Source: an uncultured Maricaulis sp. | GTDB taxonomy: Bacteria; Pseudomonadota; Alphaproteobacteria; Caulobacterales; Maricaulaceae | Reading direction: 5' to 3' | Length of the DNA: 64,000 nucleotides | NCBI RefSeq assembly: GCF_947259345.1 | Contig: NZ_CAMYLS010000001.1 | Location: forward strand, 1 to 64,000 | Part shown: in pieces, positions 34,245 to 43,427 of the stretch | How positions within the stretch are numbered: the stretch's first letter is position 1 | How the letters are laid out: every line of letters starts with the position of its first letter | Program-made: the position numbers and the translations under genes | The notes under the pieces: model-generated | The model's database searches: none | Told to the model about the DNA's origin: nothing | What the model saw: the letters and a program-made list of their open reading frames with translations, nothing else

Positions 34245-35438
34245 TCATGATGTCCAGATATTGCCCAGGGCGCGTCTGAAATTGCCGCCAAGGACCAACT
34301 CGATATCGGCATCGGAATAACCGCGCCGGATCAGGCCTTCGGTCAGATCGAAAATTTTTCTCGGGTGGTCAAAATCATCGGTGTCGATGCGTCCACGGAA
34401 GGCGTAGGACTCGTCATAGCCGCTGCGCAGGCGCTCATAGGCCGCTGGTGGCACGTCATCATAGCCATCCGCGTCCATGTCACTGCCGATGCCGACATGT
34501 TCGATGCCGACCAGATTGGCGACATGGTCATAATGGTCGAGCAGATGCTCGATCGTTGTGGGCTCGCGGTCGCGGACGAAATTGCGAACACCGGTTATCC
34601 CCATCACGCCGCCGGCCCGGGCCATGGCGCGGATGGCTTCGTCGGACTTGGCGCGAGGATGGTTGCCGGCCAGTGCCCGGACATTGGAGTGGGTGATCAA
34701 GGCCGGCGCGCTGGAAAGCTCGAACGCGTCCAACGTCGTCCGGTCACCACAATGCGATACGTCGACCGCCATGCCGACTTCGTTCATGCGTTCGATGATG
34801 GCGACGCCGAAGCGGCTGACCCCGCCATCCACGCGTTCGGTGGCGCCGCTGCCAATGCGGTTCTGGGAATTATAGGTCAGCTGGCTGACGCGCTGGCCGA
34901 GATTGTAGAATTCATTGACGTCGTTGGGTGAATTGAAGTGGTGAGCATTCTGGATTCCGACGATATAGCCGATCCGCCCCTCATCCTGGATTTGGTCGAG
35001 GTCCGATACGCCATCAATTCGCCGGAACACGTCCGGTCGCTCTGCCGCGTAGGCATTCATGCGCGCGACAAAGCTCAGGGCGCTTTCGCGGCCCCCCAAA
35101 CCTACGGCCGGATGGAAGACATTGATGCCCGAGGCGCGCAGCTTTTCGAGATGAGCGTCGGTGATGGCATAGCCGTCCTGCAACGCGGGCTGCGCGCTGT
35201 AGCCGGCTTCCAGCATGTCCCCGAGATCAGCGAGGATGGAGAGCATGTCGATCACCAGGCTGCGTTCGACGAGCTCCAACGTGCGCGTGGAATAGGTCGT
35301 CGCGGAGTCGGCGAACACTTTGAAATGTCCCGAATTCAGCATCGGAGCCGTGACCGCAGCGGCAAGCCCGCCTTTCAGGAGGCGGCGCCGGGTCGAGACT
35401 GGTTCACGCCTGGCTTTGGTTTGGTGATCCTGCTTCAT
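34245..35438 (-). CDS. Peptidase M19 (membrane dipeptidase) homologue, Tat-exported
   Basis: A 397-residue protein of the renal/membrane dipeptidase family, with a twin-arginine signal (STRRRLLKGGLAAAVTAP). Family segments present include VDVSHCG (His229), ITHSNVRAL (His250), RVSQLTYNSQN and GIGSDMD. However, the usual DGHND metal motif reads IDMLS (from Asp64) and the bridging-glutamate motif GIEGG reads GIQNA (Gln163). Two or three expected zinc ligands are therefore absent. It may bind metal differently or act only as a binding protein. It heads the minus-strand operon, divergent from the GntR gene. Confidence 0.82.
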   Translation of the reverse strand: MKQDHQTKARREPVSTRRRLLKGGLAAAVTAPMLNSGHFKVFADSATTYSTRTLELVERSLVIDMLSILADLGDMLEAGYSAQPALQDGYAITDAHLEKLRASGINVFHPAVGLGGRESALSFVARMNAYAAERPDVFRRIDGVSDLDQIQDEGRIGYIVGIQNAHHFNSPNDVNEFYNLGQRVSQLTYNSQNRIGSGATERVDGGVSRFGVAIIERMNEVGMAVDVSHCGDRTTLDAFELSSAPALITHSNVRALAGNHPRAKSDEAIRAMARAGGVMGITGVRNFVRDREPTTIEHLLDHYDHVANLVGIEHVGIGSDMDADGYDDVPPAAYERLRSGYDESYAFRGRIDTDDFDHPRKIFDLTEGLIRRGYSDADIELVLGGNFRRALGNIWTS

Positions 35439-35498
35439 GTTGACGGCTTCCTCACACGCGTTTTCGCGATTACGCTAGCCGAAAGGGATTGGACAATA

Positions 35499-35520
35499 CA
35501 GCCTTAATTTCTAATAAGGC
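35499..35520 (-). promoter_or_regulatory. Operator candidate: AATTAAGGCTG and GCCTTA-N8-TAAGGC
   Basis: The minus strand carries AATTAAGGCTG (35509-35499), 60 bases before the dipeptidase ATG. It overlaps an inverted repeat GCCTTA/TAAGGC with an 8-base spacer (35501-35520). The same 11-mer occurs on the plus strand ahead of the TonB-dependent receptor (36503-36513). The divergent GntR-type regulator gene starts 77 bases away and is the natural candidate to bind it. Inferred. Confidence 0.5.
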
Positions 35521-35596
35521 GTCCATAAATGACGGGCAAGCAGGCAGCAGGCGTGTATACGGCTGCATAAATGTCAGGAATGAGGCGGTTATCGGC

Positions 35597-36310
35597 ATGA
35601 GCAGAACTCCATCCAATCAGAAGGGCAGCCGGCAGAGCGGCGTCGATTCCGCCTCGGCCTACGACGTGATCATGGATGCGATTGTTACGCAGAAGCTCGC
35701 GCCCAGTCAGAAGGTCTCGGAAAATATCCTCACCGAGATGTTCGAGATCAGCCGGACCACTGCCCGTAACATCATGGAGCAGCTTACCGCCCAGCAATTC
35801 CTGGTCTCGGTGTCGCCGCGCATCACCCGCGTCGCGCCGCTCACCCTGCTTGACGTGAAGCAGAACTTTGCGATGCGGAAGATGTTGCAGCCCGAGATAT
35901 TTGCGATGGCCGCGTCCCAGGTGAACCATGCGCAGATCAGCAGGATGAACGAGGAAACGTCCCACAGCGTGCCGGTCGAGGACGACGCGCATGCGCTGCG
36001 GCTTCTGAAGGCGAACAAGCAATTCAACGTCTTCATGGCGCAGCAGGTGAAGTATCCGCTGCTGATCCACTGGATCCGTCAGCTCGAGGATACAACGATG
36101 CGGATCTACTGGCTGTATGTGAAGATGAACCGGACGATGCCCTATACATGGGAGCATCAGCGCGCGCTCGTCGAAGCCATCAAGCGCGATGCGTCCAGCG
36201 ATATCCGCGAACAGGTCCACAAGATCCTGTCGAGCTCTGAAGAGCGGCTACTGGACGCCATCTTCATGCATGATCAGATGTATATGCAGGACCTCAAAAT
36301 CCCTGAATAG
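35597..36310 (+). CDS. GntR-family regulator (FadR/FCD type)
   Basis: A 237-residue transcription factor. The N-terminal winged helix is YDVIMDAIVTQKLAPSQKVS ENILTEMFEISRTTARNIMEQL, with the GntR-typical 'L...F.ISRT..R..L' recognition region. The C-terminal ~150 residues are helical as in FCD ligand-binding domains (LLDVKQNFAMRKMLQPEIFA MAAS). It is divergent from the M19 operon and upstream of the receptor and D-glutamate genes, so it probably senses a D-amino acid or derived metabolite and controls both units. The ATG at 35597 gives the family-like length; earlier starts are poor. Confidence 0.85.
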   Translation: MSRTPSNQKGSRQSGVDSASAYDVIMDAIVTQKLAPSQKVSENILTEMFEISRTTARNIMEQLTAQQFLVSVSPRITRVAPLTLLDVKQNFAMRKMLQPEIFAMAASQVNHAQISRMNEETSHSVPVEDDAHALRLLKANKQFNVFMAQQVKYPLLIHWIRQLEDTTMRIYWLYVKMNRTMPYTWEHQRALVEAIKRDASSDIREQVHKILSSSEERLLDAIFMHDQMYMQDLKIPE

Positions 36311-36502
36311 CGGCCCGGGCGACGAGACTGTCCTGTCTGATCGCGGTCGATGTGGCCGCGGTCGGCGCGTGCTCGTGTTTCATTTAATGCTGCTCTTACA
36401 AAGCGTTATGGAGGGCGTGTGCCTTCGCGGCAACAAAATGCGCCGCTTCTGGAGAATGCGAGAACACATGACTTCCCAACTCGGTATGGCTGCGTTAGGG
36501 TG

Positions 36503-36513
36503 AATTAAGGCTG
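36503..36513 (+). promoter_or_regulatory. Second copy of AATTAAGGCTG before the receptor gene
   Basis: The 11-mer AATTAAGGCTG lies 47 bases before the receptor ATG and is followed at once by CTATACG, a possible -10 element. In the dipeptidase upstream copy the 11-mer is likewise followed by TATTGT. Either a common promoter element or a shared operator is possible. Confidence 0.5.
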
Positions 36514-36560
36514 CTATACGGATCCATTCCACAGCCATATCGGGGGACAGGGAGGAAGTT

Positions 36561-38900
36561 ATGTCTAGCCAATTCAAGATTGCTCTGCTTGCAAGCGTGG
36601 CGTTTACGGCGCCAATGGCCGCTCAGGAAGGTGACCAGGCCAGCGACGAGACGGACGTCATGCGCGATGTCATTACCGTGACCTCGCGTTTCCGCGAGGA
36701 GTCCGTGCAGGATATCGGGGCCAGTATTGCCGGTATCACCGGTGAGGATATGCGGGTACGAGGCATTCAGGATATTGAAGATCTCGCACGCGCTGTGCCC
36801 GGCATGCAAAATGTCAAAACGCGCCAGAACTCCAATGATATTGCCATTCGCGGCGTCCGCAGTGCCGGCAGCGGGTATGAAACCAGCACCGTCTTCAGCG
36901 TCTTTCTGGACGATGTGTCAGTTACCGGCTCTGGCAATATCCGGGACTTCAGCTCCGCCGACCTGAACCGGGTCGAGGTCATCCGCGGGCCGCAACCCAC
37001 CCTTTTTGGTGAGGGCGCTGTCGGCGGTGTGATCCGCTATTTCACCAATGACCCGGACCTTGATGGTCCTACGGTGACCGGCCAGGCCAATGCCCGCATT
37101 GAAACGATTGAAGATGGTGGCATGGCCTATGGCGTCGAGAATGCCACATCCTTCATCTTCGTTCCGGGCGAGCTCGGCCTTCGGGTCTCGGGCTTCCGCC
37201 GCGAGGATGACGGCTTCATCGACAATCCGAGTGAGGGCGAGGACGTCAATGATTTCGAGACCGTGGGTGGTCGCGCTGTTCTGCTGGCCCGCCCGACCGT
37301 CAATCTCGAACTCCGTCTCTCCGCCTTCCTGTCGCGCGATGAAATGGGCGAATCCACCCAGGTGGATCCGGGCTCCGACCCGGAAGACCTGACCTTCAGT
37401 GCCTCGCCGCGCTCGGGCAGCTATACCGATGATTTCGATCTCTATTCCGGTCGAATCTCGTACGATTTCGACGGGCTCGAACTGACTTCGGTCACAGGCT
37501 ATTACGAGCGCCGCAACGCGTCGGCCCTTTTCAGCGCGGGCAATTCATTCGGTCTCGCGCCCTTCTTCCCGACGGTCGACACCACAACCTTCTCGACGGG
37601 TTCCGGTGAGTTCGAGCAATGGTCCCAGGAATTCCGTCTGGTGTCCTTCCTCGATGGTCCGCTCAACTATACGGCGGGCGCCTATTACCGTGACCGGTCA
37701 GAAACCAGCGGCCAATTCCTGACCTGTGCCGGTTGCGTCACGGTCACAACGCCGCAAACGCCCAATCTGGCGACCCGCCTGGCGGAAACGCAGACCGAGC
37801 AATACTCGGCATTTGCGGAGTTCACCTATGATGTCAGTCCGGACCTCCGGCTGATTGGTGGCGCGCGCTACGTCAATGACACGGTCACGGCCACCCTTCT
37901 CCAGGATAATGTCGTGAACCTGGTCCCGCAGTTTGACGGTGGCGGCAATCTTGTCCCCTGGACAGAAGCCAATCCGATCGACTTCGTCAGCACGCTGGCG
38001 GTTCTGCAGGGCGCCGGCGTCGGCACCATCTTCGAATTCCAGCTCGAGGAATTCCTTCCGCGCTTTGGGGTCGAGTATAATCTCAATGATGACGTGCTGC
38101 TCTATGCCAATGTTGCCCGCGGCGCCCGTAACGGTGGCATCGGCAATGCCATCGCCGCGCTCGGCGCATCCGGCGGCAACCAGGATGTCTTCCTCGCCAA
38201 TCTCACCTTCGACGAGGACTCAGTGCTCTCGATCGATGGCGGTGTGAAGGCCGCCTGGCTGGGCGGTGACCTGATCACCAATGTCGGTGTTTTCAGGACG
38301 ACATATGAAGACACCCAGATCGGGGTCAACACACCGGCCAACAATACCATCAACGGACCCGAGCAGACCATTGTCGGCATGGAGCTGGAATCGTCCTATC
38401 AGGTGACTGACAGCCTCTCGGCCTTCCTCAACATGTCGGTGATTGATGCCGAGTTCGAGGACGGGATGGTCATCACGTCAGCTCCCGGGGGGGCGATCGG
38501 TCCGTTCGATCTCCAAGCTGGCAATCGTCCGGCCAATATTCCGGAATTCACCATGTCGATGGGCTATTCCTATTCCCGCTCTCTGGGCGCGAATGGCTGG
38601 ATGCTCAATTCAACCGGTTCTTTCCAGTATATCGGCGAGCGGTTCTCGAACGTTCAGAACTTCCAGTCGGCGGAACTTGATGCGCTGGAGAGCCTCAATC
38701 TGAACGTCGATATCTCGAACGATGTGTGGTCGATCGGCCTGTTTGGCACCAATCTGCTCAACGACATCGAAGCCGTCAGTCTGGCGTCCAACCCGCTGCA
38801 GCAATTCGTGACCGCGGGTGGAGCGCTCGATGCACCGATCATCGCGACGAGCGTCAATCGTCCGCGCACGATCGGTATGCGTGCGAGCCTTCGCTACTAG
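36561..38900 (+). CDS. TonB-dependent outer-membrane receptor
   Basis: A 779-residue TonB-dependent transporter with signal peptide (LLASVAFTAPMAAQ). A TonB-box-like DVITVTSR is followed by the plug domain (DIGASIAGITGEDMRVRGIQ; NDIAIRGVR; NRVEVIRGPQPTLFGEGAVG GVI), and then a beta-barrel ending in the aromatic RASLRY terminus. It energises uptake of a substrate across the outer membrane. The neighbouring peptidases and D-glutamate genes suggest peptidoglycan-derived or other D-amino-acid peptides rather than siderophores, which is inference. A GGGAGG site precedes the ATG. Confidence 0.93.
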   Translation: MSSQFKIALLASVAFTAPMAAQEGDQASDETDVMRDVITVTSRFREESVQDIGASIAGITGEDMRVRGIQDIEDLARAVPGMQNVKTRQNSNDIAIRGVRSAGSGYETSTVFSVFLDDVSVTGSGNIRDFSSADLNRVEVIRGPQPTLFGEGAVGGVIRYFTNDPDLDGPTVTGQANARIETIEDGGMAYGVENATSFIFVPGELGLRVSGFRREDDGFIDNPSEGEDVNDFETVGGRAVLLARPTVNLELRLSAFLSRDEMGESTQVDPGSDPEDLTFSASPRSGSYTDDFDLYSGRISYDFDGLELTSVTGYYERRNASALFSAGNSFGLAPFFPTVDTTTFSTGSGEFEQWSQEFRLVSFLDGPLNYTAGAYYRDRSETSGQFLTCAGCVTVTTPQTPNLATRLAETQTEQYSAFAEFTYDVSPDLRLIGGARYVNDTVTATLLQDNVVNLVPQFDGGGNLVPWTEANPIDFVSTLAVLQGAGVGTIFEFQLEEFLPRFGVEYNLNDDVLLYANVARGARNGGIGNAIAALGASGGNQDVFLANLTFDEDSVLSIDGGVKAAWLGGDLITNVGVFRTTYEDTQIGVNTPANNTINGPEQTIVGMELESSYQVTDSLSAFLNMSVIDAEFEDGMVITSAPGGAIGPFDLQAGNRPANIPEFTMSMGYSYSRSLGANGWMLNSTGSFQYIGERFSNVQNFQSAELDALESLNLNVDISNDVWSIGLFGTNLLNDIEAVSLASNPLQQFVTAGGALDAPIIATSVNRPRTIGMRASLRY

Positions 38901-38917
38901 GCAATCTGTTGGGCTTT

Positions 38918-38947
38918 GCCCGGCGAAACCTTCGTGTTCCGCCGGGC
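38918..38947 (+). terminator. Hairpin after the receptor gene
   Basis: GCCCGGCG (38918-38925) pairs perfectly with CGCCGGGC (38940-38947). A second small palindrome CCCGCTGAGCGGG follows at 38954-38966. There is no T-tract, so this may be a weak terminator or an mRNA-stabilising structure separating the receptor from the permease genes. Confidence 0.45.
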
Positions 38948-39030
38948 ATGCCGCCCCGCTGAGCGGGTGCGACGTCACCCGTGTGACTGCAGCCGCCTGA
39001 CTTCATTCAATGGGCCGCCCGGAAAGCGTG

Positions 39031-40149
39031 ATGAGCAGCTTTTTCAGAACATATCTATTGCCCGGACTGGTGTTCCAATCCGTCATTATCGGTGGCGGTT
39101 ATGGCACCGGACGAGAGATCGCCGAGTTCTTCCTGTCGCATGGCGCGGTGGGAGGCTTGGCCGGCTTTCTGGTAACCGCCGCGGTCTGGGCGGTGCTCCT
39201 GGCATTAGGTTTCGAGTTTGCCCGCCTGACCAAGGGGTATGACTACCGGACCTTCTTCAAGGCCTTGCTGGGGCCGTTCTGGCGCCTGTTTGAAATTCTC
39301 TACCTCCTGATCGCCCTGCTGGTCTTGTCGGTGCTCGGATCCGCTGCCGGTCACATGGTGGCCGAGGCCTTCGGTGTCCCGACCATGGTCGGGGCGCTTG
39401 GGCTGCTATTGGCGATCGGGACATTGGCCTTTTTTGGCAGCACGGCTATCGCCCGGATCATGGCGTGGTGGTCGGGGCTTCTTTATGCGCTTTATGGTGT
39501 TTTCTTCGTCTATGTCTCTGTCTCCTATGGCGATGCGATCACGACGGCGCTGGCGACCGGGCAAAGCGAAGGGGCCTGGTTGCTCGATGGTGTCCGCTAC
39601 GCCGCCTATAATCTGATCGCTTTCGCCGCCGTTCTGTTCGTCTTGCCGCAACTGAAGACGCGGCGCGAGGCGTTCACCTCCGGCGCGCTGGCCGGCTTGA
39701 TCAGTGTTGTGCCGGGCATCCTCGTCTTTCTGGCGATGCTGGCCCGTCATCCTGAGATCCAGGACCAGGCCGTTCCCGTCGTCTATCTCCTGCAGATGCT
39801 GAATGCGGTCTGGCTGAGCATGCTCTTTCAGATCGTCCTTTTCGGGACCTTTGTGGAAACCGGGGTCGGCATCATTCACGCCATCAATGAGCGGATCGAG
39901 ACCGCGCTGAAGGTCGGCGGCCGCCGCTTTCCGCCCCTGGCCCGCTTTGGCCTGGCGGTCGGATTGCTGGCAACCGCGATCTTCCTCGCGGAAGCGATCG
40001 GCATCATAGACCTGATCGCCAGCGGCTATGGCGTTCTGTCGTACGCGTTCATCGCGATCGTGGTGCTGCCCCTGCTCACGCTCGGTGTTTTCAAAATCGC
40101 AACGACCCCAAAAAATGAAGTGGAGGACTCCCATGTCGCTCGCCAGTAG
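39031..40149 (+). CDS. YkvI-family inner-membrane permease
   Basis: A 372-residue membrane protein with about ten hydrophobic helices. The N-terminal GLVFQSVIIGGGYGTGREIA EFF with conserved glycines is typical of YkvI/amino-acid-permease-like proteins (APC superfamily relatives of LIVCS and GerAB types). A role in importing D-glutamate or small peptides is inferred from the genes that follow. The ATG at 39031 has GGAAAG upstream; an ATG at 39010 would add seven residues. Its end overlaps dgcN by 17 bases, so the two are cotranscribed. Confidence 0.8.
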   Translation: MSSFFRTYLLPGLVFQSVIIGGGYGTGREIAEFFLSHGAVGGLAGFLVTAAVWAVLLALGFEFARLTKGYDYRTFFKALLGPFWRLFEILYLLIALLVLSVLGSAAGHMVAEAFGVPTMVGALGLLLAIGTLAFFGSTAIARIMAWWSGLLYALYGVFFVYVSVSYGDAITTALATGQSEGAWLLDGVRYAAYNLIAFAAVLFVLPQLKTRREAFTSGALAGLISVVPGILVFLAMLARHPEIQDQAVPVVYLLQMLNAVWLSMLFQIVLFGTFVETGVGIIHAINERIETALKVGGRRFPPLARFGLAVGLLATAIFLAEAIGIIDLIASGYGVLSYAFIAIVVLPLLTLGVFKIATTPKNEVEDSHVARQ

Positions 40150-41221
40150 AACTGAGGACCTTCCCAGCCCGGTCGCGCGCGATACCGGGCTCGCTGCCGT
40201 GCAGCTGCGCGCGCCCTATCTCATCTATTTCGGCGATGTGCAGGATACCGGGCACGCCAAGACGGGCCTCGGCCTGATCCAGTGGCGCCCGGAAGCCTGC
40301 GCCGGTCAGCTTCGTTCCGATGGGTGCCAGGTCGATGGCGGCCTGGTCGACTTGTCGATCAGCGAGGCGGCCCGAGCGGGTGTCGGATCGATTGTGATCG
40401 GTGTGGCGTCTGAGGGAGGGGGCATTCCGGACGCCTGGGTGGGCGATCTCGCTGCCGCGGCTCGGGCTGGTCTGGATGTTGTTTCGGGCATGCATGTCCG
40501 GCTGGGTGATTTCCCGGGGATCGCCGCTGCGGCCCGGGCCTCGGGCGCGCGGTTGATTGATGTCCGCACGCCGCCGCAACGCCTTCCAGTTGGCACGGGC
40601 GTGAAACGACCCGGAAAACGTCTCCTGACGGTCGGTACTGACTGTGCCGTCGGCAAGAAATACACGGCGCTGGCGATCGAGCGGGAAATGCGAAATCGCG
40701 GGCTGGATGCCGATTTCCGCGCCACCGGTCAGACCGGCATCATGATTGCCGGCAGTGGAATTCCGCTCGATTGCGTCATCTCCGACTTCCTGTCAGGCGC
40801 GGCCGAAATGTTGTCACCGGCTGCAGCCGAAACGCATTGGGATGTCATCGAAGGCCAGGGGGCGCTGTCCCACCCAAGCTTTGCCGGTGTGACCCTTGGC
40901 TTGCTGCACGGCTCCCAGCCGGATGCGCTGGTCCTGTGCCATGACCCGTCGCGGGAATTCCTGCTCGGGACCGGCGCAGGGGTCGATTATCCCGTCCTGT
41001 CGGTAACCGACGCGATGGCGCAATGCCTGCCCTTCGCGCGCCGGGTTAATCCGGATGCCTGCTTTGTCGGCCTTTCAGTGAACACCTCGATGTTCGCAGA
41101 AGCGGAACGACAGGCGTTGCTCGACCGGTATGAGCAGGAGACAGGCCTGCCAGCCGTCGATCCGATCAAGGACGGTGCCGGTCTGATTGTCGACAAGGTT
41201 TCTTCGGTAACGGGAGTATGA
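40133..41221 (+). CDS. dgcN: D-glutamate N-acetyltransferase (DUF1611)
   Basis: A 362-residue protein of the DUF1611 family. DgcN transfers an acetyl group to D-glutamate, the first step of the DgcN-DgcA catabolic route known from marine bacteria. The P-loop-like LTVGTDCAVGKKYTAL segment, the N-terminal YLIYFGDVQDTGHAKTGLGL and the C-terminal GLSVNTSMF segment are characteristic. The ATG at 40133 is preceded by GGAGGAC. It overlaps both the permease (17 bases) and dgcA (ATGA). The direct pairing with an epimerase-type enolase makes the assignment strong. Confidence 0.88.
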   Translation: MSLASRTEDLPSPVARDTGLAAVQLRAPYLIYFGDVQDTGHAKTGLGLIQWRPEACAGQLRSDGCQVDGGLVDLSISEAARAGVGSIVIGVASEGGGIPDAWVGDLAAAARAGLDVVSGMHVRLGDFPGIAAAARASGARLIDVRTPPQRLPVGTGVKRPGKRLLTVGTDCAVGKKYTALAIEREMRNRGLDADFRATGQTGIMIAGSGIPLDCVISDFLSGAAEMLSPAAAETHWDVIEGQGALSHPSFAGVTLGLLHGSQPDALVLCHDPSREFLLGTGAGVDYPVLSVTDAMAQCLPFARRVNPDACFVGLSVNTSMFAEAERQALLDRYEQETGLPAVDPIKDGAGLIVDKVSSVTGV

Positions 41222-42201
41222 GTATGCGTGTGAGCGTCCACCGCGAAAGCTGGCCCATGCTGGCGCCTTTCGTGATCACCGGTCATGTTTTTGACAGCCT
41301 TGAATCCGTTGTCGTCACCCTCGAGCAGGATGGCGTCGTCGGGCGCGGGGAAGGCGTGCCGGTTTACTATCTGGACGAGGACGCGCCGGGATTGCTGGAG
41401 CAGATCGAGGCGATCCGCCCGGCTCTGGAAGCAGGGCTGACGCGCGACGCGCTGCAGGACCTGCTGCCCGCTGGCGGTGCCCGCAATGCTGTCGATTGCG
41501 CTCTCTGGGATATTGAGACCCGCAAGACGGGCAAGTCCATCTGGGAGCTGACCGGGATCAAACCGGCTCCCCGGAAGACCGCTTACACGCTGGGCATCCA
41601 GGAGAAACCTGAAATGATGGCGGCCCAGGCGGCCGCAGCCAAGGGCTATTCGCTGATCAAAGTGAAGCTGAATGATGTCGACCCGGTCGAACGCGTCGCC
41701 GCAATTCGCAAGGCGCGCCCGGATGCCGAAATCATCATCGATGCCAATCAGGGCTTCACGATCGACTTGCTAAAATCGGTACTGATTCCCTTCGCGGAGC
41801 TTGGGGTGGCGATGGTCGAGCAGCCTCTGCCGCGTGGCGACGATGCGGCGCTTGAAGGCTTTGTCTCGCCCATTCCCCTGTGTGCGGACGAGAGCTGCCT
41901 TCATCGCGGTGAGCTTGCCACGGCGCTCAAGCGCTACGACATGATCAATATCAAGTTGGACAAGACGGGCGGCCTGACCGAAGCGCTGGCGCTTGCTCAA
42001 GCAGCGCGCCAGGCGGGCAAAGGCCTCATGGTCGGTAATATGCTCGGCACGTCCCTGTCCATGGCGCCAGCATTCGTGATCGCCCAATTGTGTGATTTCG
42101 TGGACCTGGATGGTCCGCTGAACCTTAAATCCGACCTGCCGACCGGCATGGTCTACAGCGGTGGAACGGTCAAAACTCCCCAATCCGGCTTCTGGGGATG
42201 A
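41218..42201 (+). CDS. dgcA: N-acetyl-D-glutamate racemase (enolase superfamily)
   Basis: A 327-residue member of the muconate-lactonising subgroup of the enolase superfamily, related to L-Ala-D/L-Glu epimerases. Catalytic lysines are in LIKVKLN (Lys148, Lys150) and NIKLDKTGG (Lys246). The metal ligands are Asp175 (IDANQG), Glu201 (VEQPLP) and Asp224 (CADES). Next to dgcN it is best read as DgcA, interconverting N-acetyl-D- and N-acetyl-L-glutamate; dipeptide epimerisation of muropeptides remains an alternative. ATG at 41224 has better ribosome-site spacing than the one at 41218. The start overlaps the dgcN stop. Confidence 0.87.
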   Translation: MSMRVSVHRESWPMLAPFVITGHVFDSLESVVVTLEQDGVVGRGEGVPVYYLDEDAPGLLEQIEAIRPALEAGLTRDALQDLLPAGGARNAVDCALWDIETRKTGKSIWELTGIKPAPRKTAYTLGIQEKPEMMAAQAAAAKGYSLIKVKLNDVDPVERVAAIRKARPDAEIIIDANQGFTIDLLKSVLIPFAELGVAMVEQPLPRGDDAALEGFVSPIPLCADESCLHRGELATALKRYDMINIKLDKTGGLTEALALAQAARQAGKGLMVGNMLGTSLSMAPAFVIAQLCDFVDLDGPLNLKSDLPTGMVYSGGTVKTPQSGFWG

Positions 42202-42256
42202 GTGATTGCCGCACCCTTCCTGTCCGGTGTTCCGACCCCGCTAACGAGCCGGGAAG

Positions 42257-43393
42257 ATGATCGCGCCCGACAATGTCTTCGGCCTGCTCGCGGCCCTGCT
42301 CGCCATCTGCGCGATGGCCGCCGGGCTTGAGCGGACGAATTGGGGCAAGCGCCTGTCCGGGGCCGGCATTATCCTGCTCGTCGCCCTGGCGGGAGCGCAG
42401 TTCGGCGTGTTGCCGCGCACCGCTCCGCTCTATGGGGCGATCTGGACCTATCTGGTTCCGCTGGCAATCGCGCTGTTTCTGCTGAAGGCAGACTTGGTCA
42501 AGGTGTTCAGCGAGGGTGGACGGGTCCTGATTGCCTTCCTGATCGGCATGGCCGGGACTGTATTCGGAGCCTGGCTGGCGACGCACCTTGTCGATCTGGG
42601 GGATAGTGAAGCCGCGATCGCTGCCGTCTTCACGGCAACCTATACCGGAGGCTCGCTGAACTTCGTGGCCGTCGCGGAAGCGGTCTCTTTCGATGACAGC
42701 TCACAGCTCTCGGCGGCGCTTGCCATCGACAATATTTTCGGTGTCGGCTTCATCATCATGCTCAATCTGGCGGCGGGCTGGTCGGTCCTTCAGCGCCGTT
42801 ATGGCTGGCGCATGGAGACGGTCCGGCGGGTCGAGCCAGTGGCGGATGCCGGGCCGGATACGCCAATCAGCCTGTTCGGCCTGACCACGGCCCTGGCTGT
42901 TGCGGCGGCCGCGGTGGCACTCAGCGGTCTGGCAGCCGAGGCACTTGGCATCCCGGAATACACGCTTCTCATCATCACGGTTCTGGTGACGGTTGTCGCG
43001 ACGGCCGGGCGGTCCTGGCTGGCGGGGCTGCGCGGTGAGGTCTTGCTGGCGATGATGTTCATGTACCTCTTCTTCGCGATTATCGGCGTTGGCGCGGATA
43101 TCGGTGCGATGCTGAGCGCGGCACCGGGCATGTTCGTGATGGTCGGATGCATCTTCGTCTCGCATCTCGCCTTCATGCTGATCGCCGGCCATGTCCTGAA
43201 GCTGAACTATGCCGAGCTGATTACCGCATCGCTGGCCTGTATCGCCGGTCCGCCCATCGCGGCGGCGATCGCCATCCTGTTCAAATGGCGCAATCTCGTT
43301 GCGCCTGGAATTCTCACCGGAATTCTCGGTTATGTGCTGGGAAATTTCGTCGGGATCGGAATGTTCGCCCTGTTGCAGGGTGGAGCACCGTGA
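42257..43393 (+). CDS. DUF819-family membrane transporter
   Basis: A 378-residue membrane protein with about ten to eleven helices, of the DUF819 (YjcL-like) family of predicted transporters. Characteristic segments are AAIAAVFTATYTGGSLNFVA VAEA and the C-terminal ASLACIAGPPIAAAIAI. It is 55 bases downstream of dgcA in the same direction, so import or export of an amino acid or dipeptide linked to D-glutamate metabolism is likely, but the substrate is unknown. The ATG at 42257 is close behind GGGAAG. Confidence 0.8.
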   Translation: MIAPDNVFGLLAALLAICAMAAGLERTNWGKRLSGAGIILLVALAGAQFGVLPRTAPLYGAIWTYLVPLAIALFLLKADLVKVFSEGGRVLIAFLIGMAGTVFGAWLATHLVDLGDSEAAIAAVFTATYTGGSLNFVAVAEAVSFDDSSQLSAALAIDNIFGVGFIIMLNLAAGWSVLQRRYGWRMETVRRVEPVADAGPDTPISLFGLTTALAVAAAAVALSGLAAEALGIPEYTLLIITVLVTVVATAGRSWLAGLRGEVLLAMMFMYLFFAIIGVGADIGAMLSAAPGMFVMVGCIFVSHLAFMLIAGHVLKLNYAELITASLACIAGPPIAAAIAILFKWRNLVAPGILTGILGYVLGNFVGIGMFALLQGGAP

Positions 43394-43427
43394 CCGTTGT
43401 TTTGGTATCCAAGAGAGGGAGGCTCGC

